Shown piece after piece: positions 16,948 through 25,599 of a stretch of 64,000 nucleotides of DNA; the stretch's first letter is position 1; each line of letters opens with the position of its first letter. This DNA comes from Stenotrophomonas nitritireducens (GTDB lineage: Bacteria; Pseudomonadota; Gammaproteobacteria; Xanthomonadales; Xanthomonadaceae): contig NZ_CP016756.1 of the NCBI RefSeq assembly GCF_001700965.1, positions 4,082,501-4,146,500 of the forward strand. Direction: 5' to 3'. The notes below the pieces were generated by a model that was given only the letters and a program-made list of their open reading frames with translations, had not been told where the DNA came from and made no database searches. The position numbers were made by a program, and so were the translations under genes.

Positions 16948-17622
16948 ATGAGCCAGCTGCCCCCCGTTCTTACCATTGATGGCCCGTCCGGGGCTGGCAA
17001 GGGTACCGTCAGTCGCATCGTTGCCCGCCAGCTGGGTTGGCATTACCTGGATTCCGGCGCCTTGTACCGCGCGGTGGGTGTGGCGGCCAGCTGGGCGGAT
17101 ATCGATACGTCGGATGCGTCGGCGCTGGTGCGCTGTACCTTTGATACCAAGGTTCAGTTCGTGGAGCAGGGCGAAAGCCTGCGGGTGCTGGTCAACGGTA
17201 CCGACGCGACCGATGAGCTGCGGCTGGAAACCACCGGCGCGCTGGCCTCGGCCATTGCCGCCATTCCCGAGGTCCGGGCAGCGCTGAAAGAACGTCAGCG
17301 CGCATTCAGGGTTTTGCCGGGGTTGGTGGCCGACGGTCGTGACATGGGGACCGTCATCTTTCCTGACGCCCCATTCAAGGTTTTCCTGACCGCCAGCGCC
17401 GAGGAGCGGGCTGAAAGGCGGCATAAACAGTTGAAAGAAAAAGGGGTTTCGGTTAACTTTGAAGACCTCCTGCGTGAGATCATGGCCCGCGACGCCCGTG
17501 ATGCACAGCGCGCAGTGGCGCCCCTGAGGCCGGCTGAAGACGCCATCCTCATCGACACCAGCGGTATTGGCATCGACGACGTCGTTGCCAAGGTGCTGGG
17601 TCTGGTTTCCAAGGAAGCCTGA
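16948..17622 (+). CDS. cmk: Cytidylate kinase
   Basis: A 224-residue cytoplasmic nucleoside monophosphate kinase that phosphorylates CMP and dCMP using ATP. The P-loop GPSGAGKG begins at residue 12. YLDSGALYR (about 34-42) is the CMP-binding region, and [15 protein letters not shown] carries the conserved Arg/Asp of the NMP site. The LID segment lies near [10 protein letters not shown]. Start 16948 gives the standard length. A -10-like TAGAAT lies at 16911-16916. It precedes rpsA, the arrangement conserved across proteobacteria (cmk-rpsA-ihfB). Confidence 0.96.
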   Translation: MSQLPPVLTIDGPSGAGKGTVSRIVARQLGWHYLDSGALYRAVGVAASWADIDTSDASALVRCTFDTKVQFVEQGESLRVLVNGTDATDELRLETTGALASAIAAIPEVRAALKERQRAFRVLPGLVADGRDMGTVIFPDAPFKVFLTASAEERAERRHKQLKEKGVSVNFEDLLREIMARDARDAQRAVAPLRPAEDAILIDTSGIGIDDVVAKVLGLVSKEA

Positions 17623-17815
17623 CTCTGGCTGCGTTGAGTGCGATCAGTTGATCGATCGCGGTCGCACCAAAGATGTTGCAACAACCCGCTGCGCAATGGT
17701 GCGTGGTGGGCTTTTTCATTCACATGCGGCTGCTGTCACGGGGTCGTCCAACAGGCTGGACAGTACGGGTTTTCGCAACAGATCCGCTGTCCATATGTTC
17801 AACTGAGTAAATCTA

Positions 17816-19501
17816 ATGACCGAATCATTTGCAGAACTGTTTGAAGCCAGTCAGGCCAATCTGGCCAAGCTGAAGCCCGGTGCCATCGTTATCGGTACCG
17901 TCGTTGATGTCCGCGGCGACGTGGTCATCATCAACGCCGGCCTGAAGTCCGAAGGCATCGTGCCGATCGAACAGTTCCGTAACGACGCTGGTGAGATCGA
18001 CGTGGGCGTAGGCGACCAGGTCAAGGTTGCCCTCGACTCGATCGAGAACGGCTTCGGCGAAACCGTCCTGTCGCGCGAGAAAGCAAAGCGCGCCATGGTG
18101 TGGGACGAGCTGGAAGAAGCGTTGGAAAAGAACGAAACCATCACCGGCCGCATCAGCGGCAAGGTCAAGGGTGGTTTCACCGTGGACATCAAGGATGTCC
18201 GCGCATTCCTGCCCGGTTCGCTGGTCGATGTGCGCCCGGTGCGCGACCCGGCCTACCTGGAAGGCAAGGAGCTGGAATTCAAGCTCATCAAGCTGGACCG
18301 CAAGCGTAACAACGTGGTCGTGTCGCGTCGTGCAGTTGTCGAGAGCGAGCACTCGGAAGAGCGCGAGCAGCTGATGGACAAGCTGCAGGAAGGCGCCATC
18401 CTGAAGGGTGTCGTCAAGAACCTGACCGACTACGGCGCATTCGTGGACCTGGGCGGTATCGACGGCCTGCTGCACATCACCGACATGGCATGGAAGCGCG
18501 TGCGCCATCCGTCCGAAGTCGTGAACGTCGGCGACGAGCTGGACGTGCGCGTGCTGAAGTTCGACCGCGAGCGCAACCGCGTTTCGCTGGGCCTGAAGCA
18601 GCTGGGCGAAGATCCGTGGGACAACATCGCACGTCGTTACCCGGCCAACAGCCGCGTGTTCGGCAAGGTCTCCAACGTGACCGATTACGGCGCGTTCGTT
18701 GAGATCGAGCCGGGCGTGGAAGGCCTGGTGCACGTGTCCGAGATGGATTGGACCAACAAGAACGTCAACCCGTCCAAGGTTGTCCAGGTTGGTGATGAAG
18801 TCGAAGTGATGGTGCTGGACGTTGATGAAGAGCGCCGTCGCATCTCGCTGGGCATGAAGCAGGTTGCTGCCAATCCGTGGGAAACCTTTGCCGCCATCTT
18901 CAAGAAGGGCGACAAGGTTTCGGGTCAGATCAAGTCGATCACCGATTTCGGTATCTTCATCGGTCTGGACGGCGGCATCGACGGCCTGGTTCACCTGTCG
19001 GACATCAGCTGGAACACCACCGGCGAAGACGTGGTTCGCAACTTCAAGAAGGGCGACACCTTGGACGCAGTGGTCCTGGCCGTCGATCCGGAGCGCGAGC
19101 GCATCTCGCTGGGCGTCAAGCAGCTTGAGCAGGACCCGTTCGGCCAGTACATGGCTGCCAACCCGAAGGGTTCGAAGGTCGAAGGCGTCGTGAAGGAAGT
19201 TGACGCCAAGGGCGCAACCATCGAGCTGGCTGACGGCATCGAGGGTTATGTCTCGGCACGTGACGTCGCCAACGAGCGCGTCGACGATGCGACCCAGTTC
19301 CTGAAGGTCGGCGACAAGGTCGAAGCCAAGTTCGTGGGCATGGACCGCAAGGGCCGTACCCTGCAGCTGTCGATCAAGGCCAAGGACGATGCCGAAATGC
19401 GCGAAGTGCTGGAGGAATACCAGTCCTCTTCGGCATCCAGCGGCACCACCCAGCTGGGCGCACTGCTGCGCGCACAGCTGAACGGCAACAAGTCCGAGTA
19501 A
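17816..19501 (+). CDS. rpsA: 30S ribosomal protein S1
   Basis: A 561-residue protein with six S1 (OB-fold) domains. The last four are the most regular, each with the pattern V-x-x-[IV]-x-[DE][FY]GAF-V/I, seen for example at [26 protein letters not shown] and [12 protein letters not shown]. It binds mRNA on the small subunit and unfolds structured leaders; in E. coli it also represses its own translation through the leader. The 193-bp gap after cmk probably holds its own promoter and a regulatory leader. A strong hairpin follows the stop, before ihfB. Confidence 0.97.
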   Translation: MTESFAELFEASQANLAKLKPGAIVIGTVVDVRGDVVIINAGLKSEGIVPIEQFRNDAGEIDVGVGDQVKVALDSIENGFGETVLSREKAKRAMVWDELEEALEKNETITGRISGKVKGGFTVDIKDVRAFLPGSLVDVRPVRDPAYLEGKELEFKLIKLDRKRNNVVVSRRAVVESEHSEEREQLMDKLQEGAILKGVVKNLTDYGAFVDLGGIDGLLHITDMAWKRVRHPSEVVNVGDELDVRVLKFDRERNRVSLGLKQLGEDPWDNIARRYPANSRVFGKVSNVTDYGAFVEIEPGVEGLVHVSEMDWTNKNVNPSKVVQVGDEVEVMVLDVDEERRRISLGMKQVAANPWETFAAIFKKGDKVSGQIKSITDFGIFIGLDGGIDGLVHLSDISWNTTGEDVVRNFKKGDTLDAVVLAVDPERERISLGVKQLEQDPFGQYMAANPKGSKVEGVVKEVDAKGATIELADGIEGYVSARDVANERVDDATQFLKVGDKVEAKFVGMDRKGRTLQLSIKAKDDAEMREVLEEYQSSSASSGTTQLGALLRAQLNGNKSE

Positions 19502-19530
19502 TCGGCCTGCTGTAAGTAGTTGTGACCTGA

Positions 19531-19556
19531 GCGGCCCGGACATCAGTCCGGGCCGC
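19531..19556 (+). terminator. GC-rich hairpin between rpsA and ihfB
   Basis: An 11-bp perfect stem GCGGCCCGGAC / GTCCGGGCCGC with loop ATCA, 30 bp after the rpsA stop. No U-tract follows, so it is more likely an RNA-stabilising 3' end or partial terminator than a full stop to transcription. Confidence 0.6.
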
Positions 19557-19590
19557 TTCAGGGTAAGACCCTGCCATTGACGAGTACGCA

Positions 19591-19896
19591 ATGACCAAAT
19601 CCGAATTGATCGAAATCCTCGCGCGCCACCAGGCGCACCTGAAGGCCGATGATGTCGATCTGGCGGTCAAGTCCTTGCTGGAAATGATGGGTGGGGCGTT
19701 GTCCTCCGGGGATCGCATCGAGATCCGCGGTTTCGGTAGTTTCTCCCTGCATTACCGCCCGCCGCGCCTGGGCCGCAACCCGAAGACGGGTGAGTCGGTC
19801 GCGTTGCCGGGCAAGCATGTGCCGCATTTCAAGCCGGGCAAGGAACTGCGCGAGCGCGTCAGTTCGGTAGTGCCGCTGGAAAGCGACCCTGCCTGA
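19591..19896 (+). CDS. ihfB: Integration host factor subunit beta
   Basis: A 101-residue HU/IHF-family DNA-bending protein. It begins [11 protein letters not shown] and carries the beta-arm region [23 protein letters not shown] with the intercalating proline (about residue 65), followed by the helix PGKELRERV. It forms a heterodimer with IHF-alpha, which is not in the window, to bend DNA sharply for transcription, recombination and phage integration. It lies 89 bp after rpsA, beyond a hairpin, as in other proteobacteria. Confidence 0.96.
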   Translation: MTKSELIEILARHQAHLKADDVDLAVKSLLEMMGGALSSGDRIEIRGFGSFSLHYRPPRLGRNPKTGESVALPGKHVPHFKPGKELRERVSSVVPLESDPA

Positions 19897-19992
19897 GTCG
19901 TCCTGCAAGGGCAGGCCGCCGCAGATTGAATGCTGCGAATTCATCCGCTGAACGGTAAGCTACGGGCTCTTGTTACAGGAGTAGGCCGGCGC

Positions 19993-20292
19993 ATGAAGAT
20001 CGTTCGATTAGTGATTCTGCTGGCGGTGTTGATAGGTGGGCTGGTGATCGGCTCGCTCAACTCCCAGGCCATCGAAATCAGCCTTGCGTTCTGGGTGCTC
20101 AAGACCACCTCCGGTATCGCGATCATCGCCTCGCTGCTGCTGGGTGCACTGGTGGGCGGCGGCATGGTGATGGCCGGCCTGGTCGTGCCCCTGTACGCCA
20201 AACTGCGCCGTGCCAACAAGGCTGCTGCCACGGTAGCGCCCGAGCCTGCAACACCGGTTGCGCAGGCGCCTTCCCCCTTTGACGGACGCTGA
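19993..20292 (+). CDS. lapA: LPS assembly protein A (DUF1049)
   Basis: A 99-residue inner-membrane protein with two helices (about residues 4-24 and 40-66) joined by the family pattern NSQAIEISLAFW, and a cytoplasmic Ala/Pro-rich tail. LapA works with LapB to control LpxC stability and couple lipid A supply to transport. The start at 19993 begins the first membrane helix; the frame open to 19930 has no better start. It sits 6 bp before lapB, the conserved pair. Confidence 0.88.
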   Translation: MKIVRLVILLAVLIGGLVIGSLNSQAIEISLAFWVLKTTSGIAIIASLLLGALVGGGMVMAGLVVPLYAKLRRANKAAATVAPEPATPVAQAPSPFDGR

Positions 20293-20298
20293 GCAACG

Positions 20299-21477
20299 AT
20301 GGCCTTCATCAGTGAATGGTTCTGGTTTTTCCTGTTTCTGCCGATCGCCGCACTGGGCGGCTGGGTAATTGGGCGCCGCGGCGGCCAACGCCACAGCGAG
20401 AACCAGGTCAGCCGTCTTTCCAGTACGTATTTCCGTGGCTTGAACTATCTGCTCAACGAGCAGCCGGACAAGGCCATCGAGTTGTTCCTGCATATTGCCG
20501 AGCTGGACAAGGAAACCTTCGAAACCCAGGTTGCCCTCGGCCATCTGTTCCGCCGTCGCGGCGAAGTGGATCGTGCCATCCGCCTGCACCAGGGGCTGGT
20601 CAACCGCAACGACCTGAGCGATGCGCAGCGGGTACAGGCCTTGCTGGCGCTGGGCGAGGACTACATGAAATCCGGCCTGCTGGATCGCGCCGAAACCGTG
20701 TTCACCGAGCTTGCGCAGCTGGACCAGCGCGCGCCGCAGGCTTTGAAACACCTGATCAGCATTTACCAGGCCGAGCGTGACTGGGAAAAAGCCATCGAGA
20801 ACGCGACCCGCTATGAAGCGGTGACCGACGAGCCGATGGGCAAGCTGATCGGGCAGTTCGAATGCGAACTGGCCGAGCGTTACCGCGCGGCCGGGCGCCT
20901 GGATGACGCGCGTGCGGCCATCAACCGGGCCAATGTGGCCGACGCGATGAGCGTGCGCGCAGGCATCATCGAAGGCCGCCTGGAAAGTGATTTCGGCAAT
21001 GACGAAGCCGCCGTGCGTGCCTTCGAACGGGCCGCGCGCAACGACCCGGACTATCTGCCGGAAATCCTGCCGCAGTTGATGAAGAACTACCGCAATGTGG
21101 GTGACCTGGCCGGCGCGCGTGCGTTTCTGGCGGAGATGACCGAGCACTACCGCGGCATCGCGCCGGTGTTGGCGCTCACTCATTTGATGGAACAGCAGGA
21201 GGGGACGGCGCCGGCGCGGGCCTATCTGGGGCGCCAGCTCAAGGACCGGCCGTCGGTACGCGGTGAGTCGGCGCTGATCGACCTGACCCTGGCCGAGGGC
21301 GCGGATCCGGTGGCGACGCTGCAGGATCTGAAACACATCACCGACCAGTTGCTGGTGCGCAACCCGGCGTACCGCTGCACGCGCTGCGGGTTTGGCGCGC
21401 GCACCCATCATTGGCAGTGCCCGAGCTGCAAGGAGTGGGGTACGGTCAAGCCGCTGTTGAATTACGCGGTGCTCTGA
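20299..21477 (+). CDS. lapB: LPS assembly protein B (YciM)
   Basis: A 392-residue inner-membrane-anchored TPR protein with one N-terminal helix (residues 5-24). About nine TPR-like helix pairs (about 45-350) face the cytoplasm. The C-terminal rubredoxin-type metal site is CTRCG...CPSCKEWG, with four cysteines near residues 355-375. In E. coli it recruits FtsH to degrade LpxC, limiting lipid A synthesis. Placement directly after lapA and before O-antigen-type genes fits LPS control. The gene ends in TGA directly abutting the GTG start of the next gene. Confidence 0.94.
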   Translation: MAFISEWFWFFLFLPIAALGGWVIGRRGGQRHSENQVSRLSSTYFRGLNYLLNEQPDKAIELFLHIAELDKETFETQVALGHLFRRRGEVDRAIRLHQGLVNRNDLSDAQRVQALLALGEDYMKSGLLDRAETVFTELAQLDQRAPQALKHLISIYQAERDWEKAIENATRYEAVTDEPMGKLIGQFECELAERYRAAGRLDDARAAINRANVADAMSVRAGIIEGRLESDFGNDEAAVRAFERAARNDPDYLPEILPQLMKNYRNVGDLAGARAFLAEMTEHYRGIAPVLALTHLMEQQEGTAPARAYLGRQLKDRPSVRGESALIDLTLAEGADPVATLQDLKHITDQLLVRNPAYRCTRCGFGARTHHWQCPSCKEWGTVKPLLNYAVL

Positions 21478-22452
21478 GTGCCGGGACCGCATCACTGGCT
21501 GTTGCTGCTGGTACTGGTCACCGCGGCGGCAGTGACCTGGATGGCGATCCGATACGCGCATTGGCGGCGCTTGATCGACCAGCCTGGCGAACGCCGCAGC
21601 CATCAGGTGTCGACGCCACGCGGCGGCGGTATCGGCATCGTGGTATCGCAGTTGCTGGCCTGCGGGCTTGGCGCGGCGTTACTGCCTGCTTATTCGGCCG
21701 CGCTGCTGGTGTTCGCCCTGGGGCTGTTGCTGGTTGCCGGCATTGGCTGGTGGGATGACCATCGCCCGCTGCCGGCCGTGCCTCGTCTGTGCGTACACCT
21801 GCTGGCGGGCCTGATGCTGGGTGGAATCGTCTGGTTTGGGACTGGAAGCCTGCTGAAGGCCGTGGCCTGCTTTGGCCTGGCGGTGTCGTTGGTGAACATC
21901 TGGAATTTCATGGATGGGATCAACGGCCTGGCGACCACCCAGGCGATTCTGGTCGGGGTCGGGGCTGGGTTGCTGCTGCCCGGGGGCTACGCCTTGGCCG
22001 GCTGGGCGTTGGCAGCGGGTTGCGCAGGTTTTCTGCCGTTCAACTTTCCCCGGGCCCGCATTTTCATGGGCGATGTGGGCAGTGGCGCGCTGGGTTACCT
22101 GGTCGCCGGCCTGCTGGCGCTGGGCCTGAGTGTCACCGATACAGTGCCGGCACTGTGGCTGATGTTGCCGGCGGCATTTCTTGCGGACGCCGGCTTCACC
22201 CTGCTGTCACGCATGCTCAGGGGGGAGCGCTGGATGCAACCGCATACCCAGCATCTCTATCAAGCTTTCGTGAAGCGTGAATACAGTCACACGGTTGTTA
22301 CATTGGGTTATGCCTTCTTCACCTTGGTGGGGCTTACACTTGCGACGCAATTTTCAAGGCTTCCCCTAGGTTGGGGGTGGGCAGGGGGCGTTACCTGGCT
22401 GGCTGTCACGGCAGCGGCGTGGATGTTCCTGCGTGCCACGGCACATAAATAA
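21478..22452 (+). CDS. Polyprenyl-phosphate sugar-1-phosphate transferase (WecA/WbpL-like)
   Basis: A 324-residue multi-spanning glycosyltransferase family 4 protein (MraY/WecA superfamily) with about ten hydrophobic segments. The signature aspartates appear in WWDDHRPLPAVPRL (about residues 80-93) and NIWNFMDGINGLA (about 141-153), and the metal-binding loop in ARIFMGDVGS. It transfers a HexNAc- or modified-HexNAc-1-phosphate to undecaprenyl phosphate to start O-antigen or exopolysaccharide repeat synthesis. It starts with GTG at 21478, immediately after the lapB stop. The neighbouring WbpM-like gene favours WbpL-like specificity, but the donor sugar cannot be told. Confidence 0.88.
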   Translation: MPGPHHWLLLLVLVTAAAVTWMAIRYAHWRRLIDQPGERRSHQVSTPRGGGIGIVVSQLLACGLGAALLPAYSAALLVFALGLLLVAGIGWWDDHRPLPAVPRLCVHLLAGLMLGGIVWFGTGSLLKAVACFGLAVSLVNIWNFMDGINGLATTQAILVGVGAGLLLPGGYALAGWALAAGCAGFLPFNFPRARIFMGDVGSGALGYLVAGLLALGLSVTDTVPALWLMLPAAFLADAGFTLLSRMLRGERWMQPHTQHLYQAFVKREYSHTVVTLGYAFFTLVGLTLATQFSRLPLGWGWAGGVTWLAVTAAAWMFLRATAHK

Positions 22453-22466
22453 GGACAAAGTTTTCT

Positions 22467-24383
22467 ATGGCATCTTGGCACGAGCGCTTTGCAGGTGGTG
22501 GCCCCCGCTACGCGGTGATGCTGCACGACCTGGTCATGGTGTGGCTGTGTTGGCAGCTGCTGCTGATGGCGCGCTTTGCACTGGTGGAAGGTGGACCGGT
22601 GCATCCGTGGTTCACGCTGGACGCAATGATCGTCGTCGGCATACAGGCGGTGGCGTTCTGGAAGGTTGGGCTGTATCGCGGCCTGTGGCGGTTCGCCTCC
22701 GTCGCCGATCTGATCAACATCTTCAAGGCTTCCTTCATCGGCCTGCTGGCGATCGTGGTGGTGTTCTCCTACCGCCGCCTGGAAGGCATCCCGATCTCGG
22801 TGTTGGTGGTTTATCCGTTTGCACTGTCCGCTTTGCTGGGCGGGCCACGTCTGTTGTACCGCGCCTGGAAGGACTATCAGGCCATGCATTCGGACGCCAG
22901 CGCGCGGCGCGTGCTGGTGCTTGGCGCGGGCCGGGCAGCTGAATCACTGATCAAGGATCTGCGCCGGTCCGGTGACTATGAGCCGGTAGGTTTGCTGGAC
23001 GATTCGCCGCACCTGCAAGGTGCCTGGGTCCATGGCGCCGCGATCCTGGGAACCTTGGACGAGGTTGCGATGGTCGCCAAGGAGACCAGCGCCAAGTTGC
23101 TGGTGATCGCGATCCCGACACTGGATGCTGCCGGCATGCAGCGCGTCGTGGGCCTGTGCGAGAGCACCGGCCTGCCGTTCCGCACCGTACCCCGGCTGAC
23201 CGATGTGCTCGAAGGCAGCTCGCTGCCTGGCCAGCTCAAGGAAGTGGCCATCGAAGACCTGCTCGGCCGCAAGCCGATCCTGCCCGATTGGGAGCTGCTG
23301 CGCAGCTGGTTGCGCGGGCGCACGGTACTGGTCACCGGCGGTGGCGGTTCCATCGGTTCGGAGTTGTGCAGGCAGTGCGCGCGTCATGGTATATCCCGGA
23401 TCGTGGTGCTGGAGATCAGCGAGCTGCTGATGATCAACATCCAGGCGGAACTGCGCAGGAGTTTCCCGGACCTGGAAGTGCACGGTGTGCTGGGCGACTG
23501 CGGTGATCCGGCCGTCATCCGTCATGCCTTGCGCAGCTATAAGCCCGATACGGTGTTCCATGCGGCGGCCTACAAGCAGGTGCCCCTGCTGGAGGCGCAG
23601 CTGCGTGAGGCGGTGCGCAACAACACCTTGTCTACCGAATGCGTTGCCACGGCCTGCATTGAAGCCGGTGTCGAGAATTTTGTGTTCATCTCCACCGACA
23701 AGGCCGTCGATCCGGCCAATGCGCTTGGTGCGACCAAGCGTTATGCCGAGATGATCTGCCAGAGTTTGAACAAGCGTGCCCCGCATACCCGCTTTGTCAC
23801 GGTGCGCTTCGGCAATGTGCTTGGGTCGGTAGGCAGTGTGGTGCCGATGTTCCGTGAGCAGATCCGCAAGGGTGGCCCGATCACCGTTACCCATCCGGAC
23901 GTAAGCCGCTACTTCATGACGATCCCCGAGGCCTGCCTGTTGATTCTGCAGGCCGCAGCATCGTCTTCGCGCGGGGCCATCTATATGCTGGACATGGGCG
24001 AGCCGGTGTTCATTCGACATCTTGCCGAGCAGATGATCCGCCTGGCCGGCAAGCAGCCGGGGGTCGATATTCCGATCATCTATACCGGCTTGCGGCCCGG
24101 TGAGAAGCTGCACGAAAGCCTGTTCTATGAAGATGAGAACTGTCAGCCCACTGCACATCCCAAGGTAATGGCGGCAGGGGTGCGCGAGTTTTCCCCCGAG
24201 CTGGTATTGAGCAATGTAACCGCACTGCGAAAGGCGGTTGCCGCCTACGATATTGAAGCGATGCGGCATATCCTGGGCAGCACGATCCCCGAGTTCATGC
24301 CCGCCAACGATGTAGCCGCGCAGGCAGGCACTGCCAACATAGTGCCGTTCCCCACCTCCAAAGAAGTCGGAAGAAGCCACTGA
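22467..24383 (+). CDS. Membrane-bound NDP-sugar 4,6-dehydratase, WbpM/FlaA1 long form
   Basis: A 638-residue enzyme. Residues 1-130 hold four membrane helices; a first Rossmann-like region at about 145-250 (VLVLGAGRAAESL) is followed by the catalytic SDR domain from about 285 with VLVTGGGGSIGSE. Family members convert UDP-GlcNAc to its 4-keto-6-deoxy derivative, the first step to QuiNAc/FucNAc-type sugars. The catalytic TDK is present (STDKAV, about residue 409). The following helix reads ALGATKRYAE, with Leu where WbpM has the Met proposed to act in catalysis. The gene overlaps galU by 1 bp. Confidence 0.9.
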   Translation: MASWHERFAGGGPRYAVMLHDLVMVWLCWQLLLMARFALVEGGPVHPWFTLDAMIVVGIQAVAFWKVGLYRGLWRFASVADLINIFKASFIGLLAIVVVFSYRRLEGIPISVLVVYPFALSALLGGPRLLYRAWKDYQAMHSDASARRVLVLGAGRAAESLIKDLRRSGDYEPVGLLDDSPHLQGAWVHGAAILGTLDEVAMVAKETSAKLLVIAIPTLDAAGMQRVVGLCESTGLPFRTVPRLTDVLEGSSLPGQLKEVAIEDLLGRKPILPDWELLRSWLRGRTVLVTGGGGSIGSELCRQCARHGISRIVVLEISELLMINIQAELRRSFPDLEVHGVLGDCGDPAVIRHALRSYKPDTVFHAAAYKQVPLLEAQLREAVRNNTLSTECVATACIEAGVENFVFISTDKAVDPANALGATKRYAEMICQSLNKRAPHTRFVTVRFGNVLGSVGSVVPMFREQIRKGGPITVTHPDVSRYFMTIPEACLLILQAAASSSRGAIYMLDMGEPVFIRHLAEQMIRLAGKQPGVDIPIIYTGLRPGEKLHESLFYEDENCQPTAHPKVMAAGVREFSPELVLSNVTALRKAVAAYDIEAMRHILGSTIPEFMPANDVAAQAGTANIVPFPTSKEVGRSH

Positions 24384-25261
24384 TGCAGGGTCGTATTAGA
24401 AAAGCAGTGTTTCCCGTCGCCGGGCTTGGAACCCGGTTCCTGCCCGCAACCAAGACCGTACCGAAGGAAATGTTGCCGATCATCGACCGGCCGCTTATCC
24501 AGTACGCGGTCGACGAGGCTATCGAGGCCGGTTGCGACACCTTGATTTTCATCACCAACCGCTACAAGCATGCGGTCGCGGACTACTTCGACAAGGCTTA
24601 CGAGCTGGAGCAGAAGCTGGAGCGCGCTGGCAAGCAGGAGCAGTTGGAGCTGATCCGGCATGTGCTGCCCAAGGGTGTACGCGCGGTGTTCGTGACCCAG
24701 GCCGAGGCGCTGGGCCTGGGCCATGCCGTGCTCTGTGCCAAGGCCATTGTGGGCGACGAGCCGTTTGCGGTTCTGCTGCCAGATGACCTTATCTGGAATC
24801 GTGGCGAAGGCGCCTTGAAGCAGATGGCCGACCTCAACGAGGCCAGTGGGGCCAGCGTCATCGCGGTGGAAGACGTGCCGCACGACAAGACCGGCAGCTA
24901 CGGCATCGTGGCCACCGACAAGTTTGATGGTCGCAAGGGGCATATCACCCAGATCGTCGAGAAGCCCAAGCCGGAAGATGCCCCAAGCGACCTGGCGGTT
25001 GTTGGCCGCTACGTGCTCAGCCCGAAGATCTTCGATCTGCTGGAGGCGACCGGCACTGGCGCCGGTGGCGAGATCCAGTTGACCGACGCGATCGCGCAGC
25101 TGCTGAAGAGTGAGCCGGTGGACGCCTATCGTTTTGAAGGCAAGCGTTTTGACTGCGGTACGCATCTGGGCTTGGTCGAGGCGACCGTCCGCTTCGCGCT
25201 GGAGAACGAGAAGCTGGCTGGGCCGGCGCGCGCGATGATGCAGAAGATGCTGGCGGAGTAA
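24383..25261 (+). CDS. galU: UTP-glucose-1-phosphate uridylyltransferase
   Basis: A 292-residue cytoplasmic nucleotidyltransferase making UDP-glucose from UTP and glucose-1-phosphate. The N-terminal binding motif AGLGTRFLPATKTVPKEM begins near residue 12; LLPDDLIW (about 130-137) binds the metal, and GSYGIVA and EKPKPEDAPS are family blocks. UDP-glucose feeds LPS core, exopolysaccharide and trehalose, and GalE elsewhere in the window. The ATG overlaps the last base of the preceding stop. A hairpin terminator at 25314 ends the long cmk-to-galU run. Confidence 0.96.
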   Translation: MQGRIRKAVFPVAGLGTRFLPATKTVPKEMLPIIDRPLIQYAVDEAIEAGCDTLIFITNRYKHAVADYFDKAYELEQKLERAGKQEQLELIRHVLPKGVRAVFVTQAEALGLGHAVLCAKAIVGDEPFAVLLPDDLIWNRGEGALKQMADLNEASGASVIAVEDVPHDKTGSYGIVATDKFDGRKGHITQIVEKPKPEDAPSDLAVVGRYVLSPKIFDLLEATGTGAGGEIQLTDAIAQLLKSEPVDAYRFEGKRFDCGTHLGLVEATVRFALENEKLAGPARAMMQKMLAE

Positions 25262-25313
25262 GCACCGGGAAGCATTCTGGACGCTGATGTCGTCCGTCGG
25301 TTTGGTGGAGTGG

Positions 25314-25337
25314 AAAGGCAGCCGCAAGGCTGCCTTT
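25314..25337 (+). terminator. Intrinsic terminator after galU
   Basis: A perfect 10-bp stem AAAGGCAGCC / GGCTGCCTTT with GCAA tetraloop, followed by CTGTTTCT. It lies 52 bp after the galU stop. Confidence 0.8.
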
Positions 25338-25373
25338 CTGTTTCTGGGGTAAGGCTGCTGCAAACTCCGCGCT

Positions 25374-25527
25374 AAGAGCTCCCCTCTCCCCAACCCCTCT
25401 CCCGCAAGGGGAGAGGGACTAATGCACCGCGAGCGCAAGCATCCTGTGCAACTGCAACTGCAACTGCAACTGCAGCTGTAGCCCCTCTCCCCTTGCGGGA
25501 GAGGGGTTGGGGAGAGGGGGGGCTCTT
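25374..25527. repeat. 154-bp repeat element with about 44-bp inverted ends
   Basis: The left end (25374-25417) starts AAGAGCT and continues CCCCTCTCCCCAACCCCTCT. The right end (25483-25527) is its inverted copy with one substitution and one extra base. The core contains four perfect AACTGC repeats (25450-25473). The architecture matches the element at 11682-11995: related CCCTCTCCCGC palindromes at both ends and a simple repeat inside. No coding. Confidence 0.78.
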
Positions 25528-25544
25528 CGCAGTAAACGTGGCAG

Positions 25545-25573
25545 AAAAAAAAAGGCGGCCTTGCGGCCGCCTT
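25545..25573 (-). terminator. Intrinsic terminator of the psrA-fadN-fadA operon
   Basis: On the minus strand the stem AAGGCGGCC / GGCCGCCTT with a GCAA loop is followed directly by seven more T residues. It lies 26 bp downstream of fadA. Confidence 0.9.
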
Positions 25574-25599
25574 CCTCAATCAATCTTGCAACAAACCGC

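Noticed and set aside
17825-19591. 588-codon minus-strand open frame opposite rpsA
   Set aside because: Antisense shadow of the highly conserved S1 gene.
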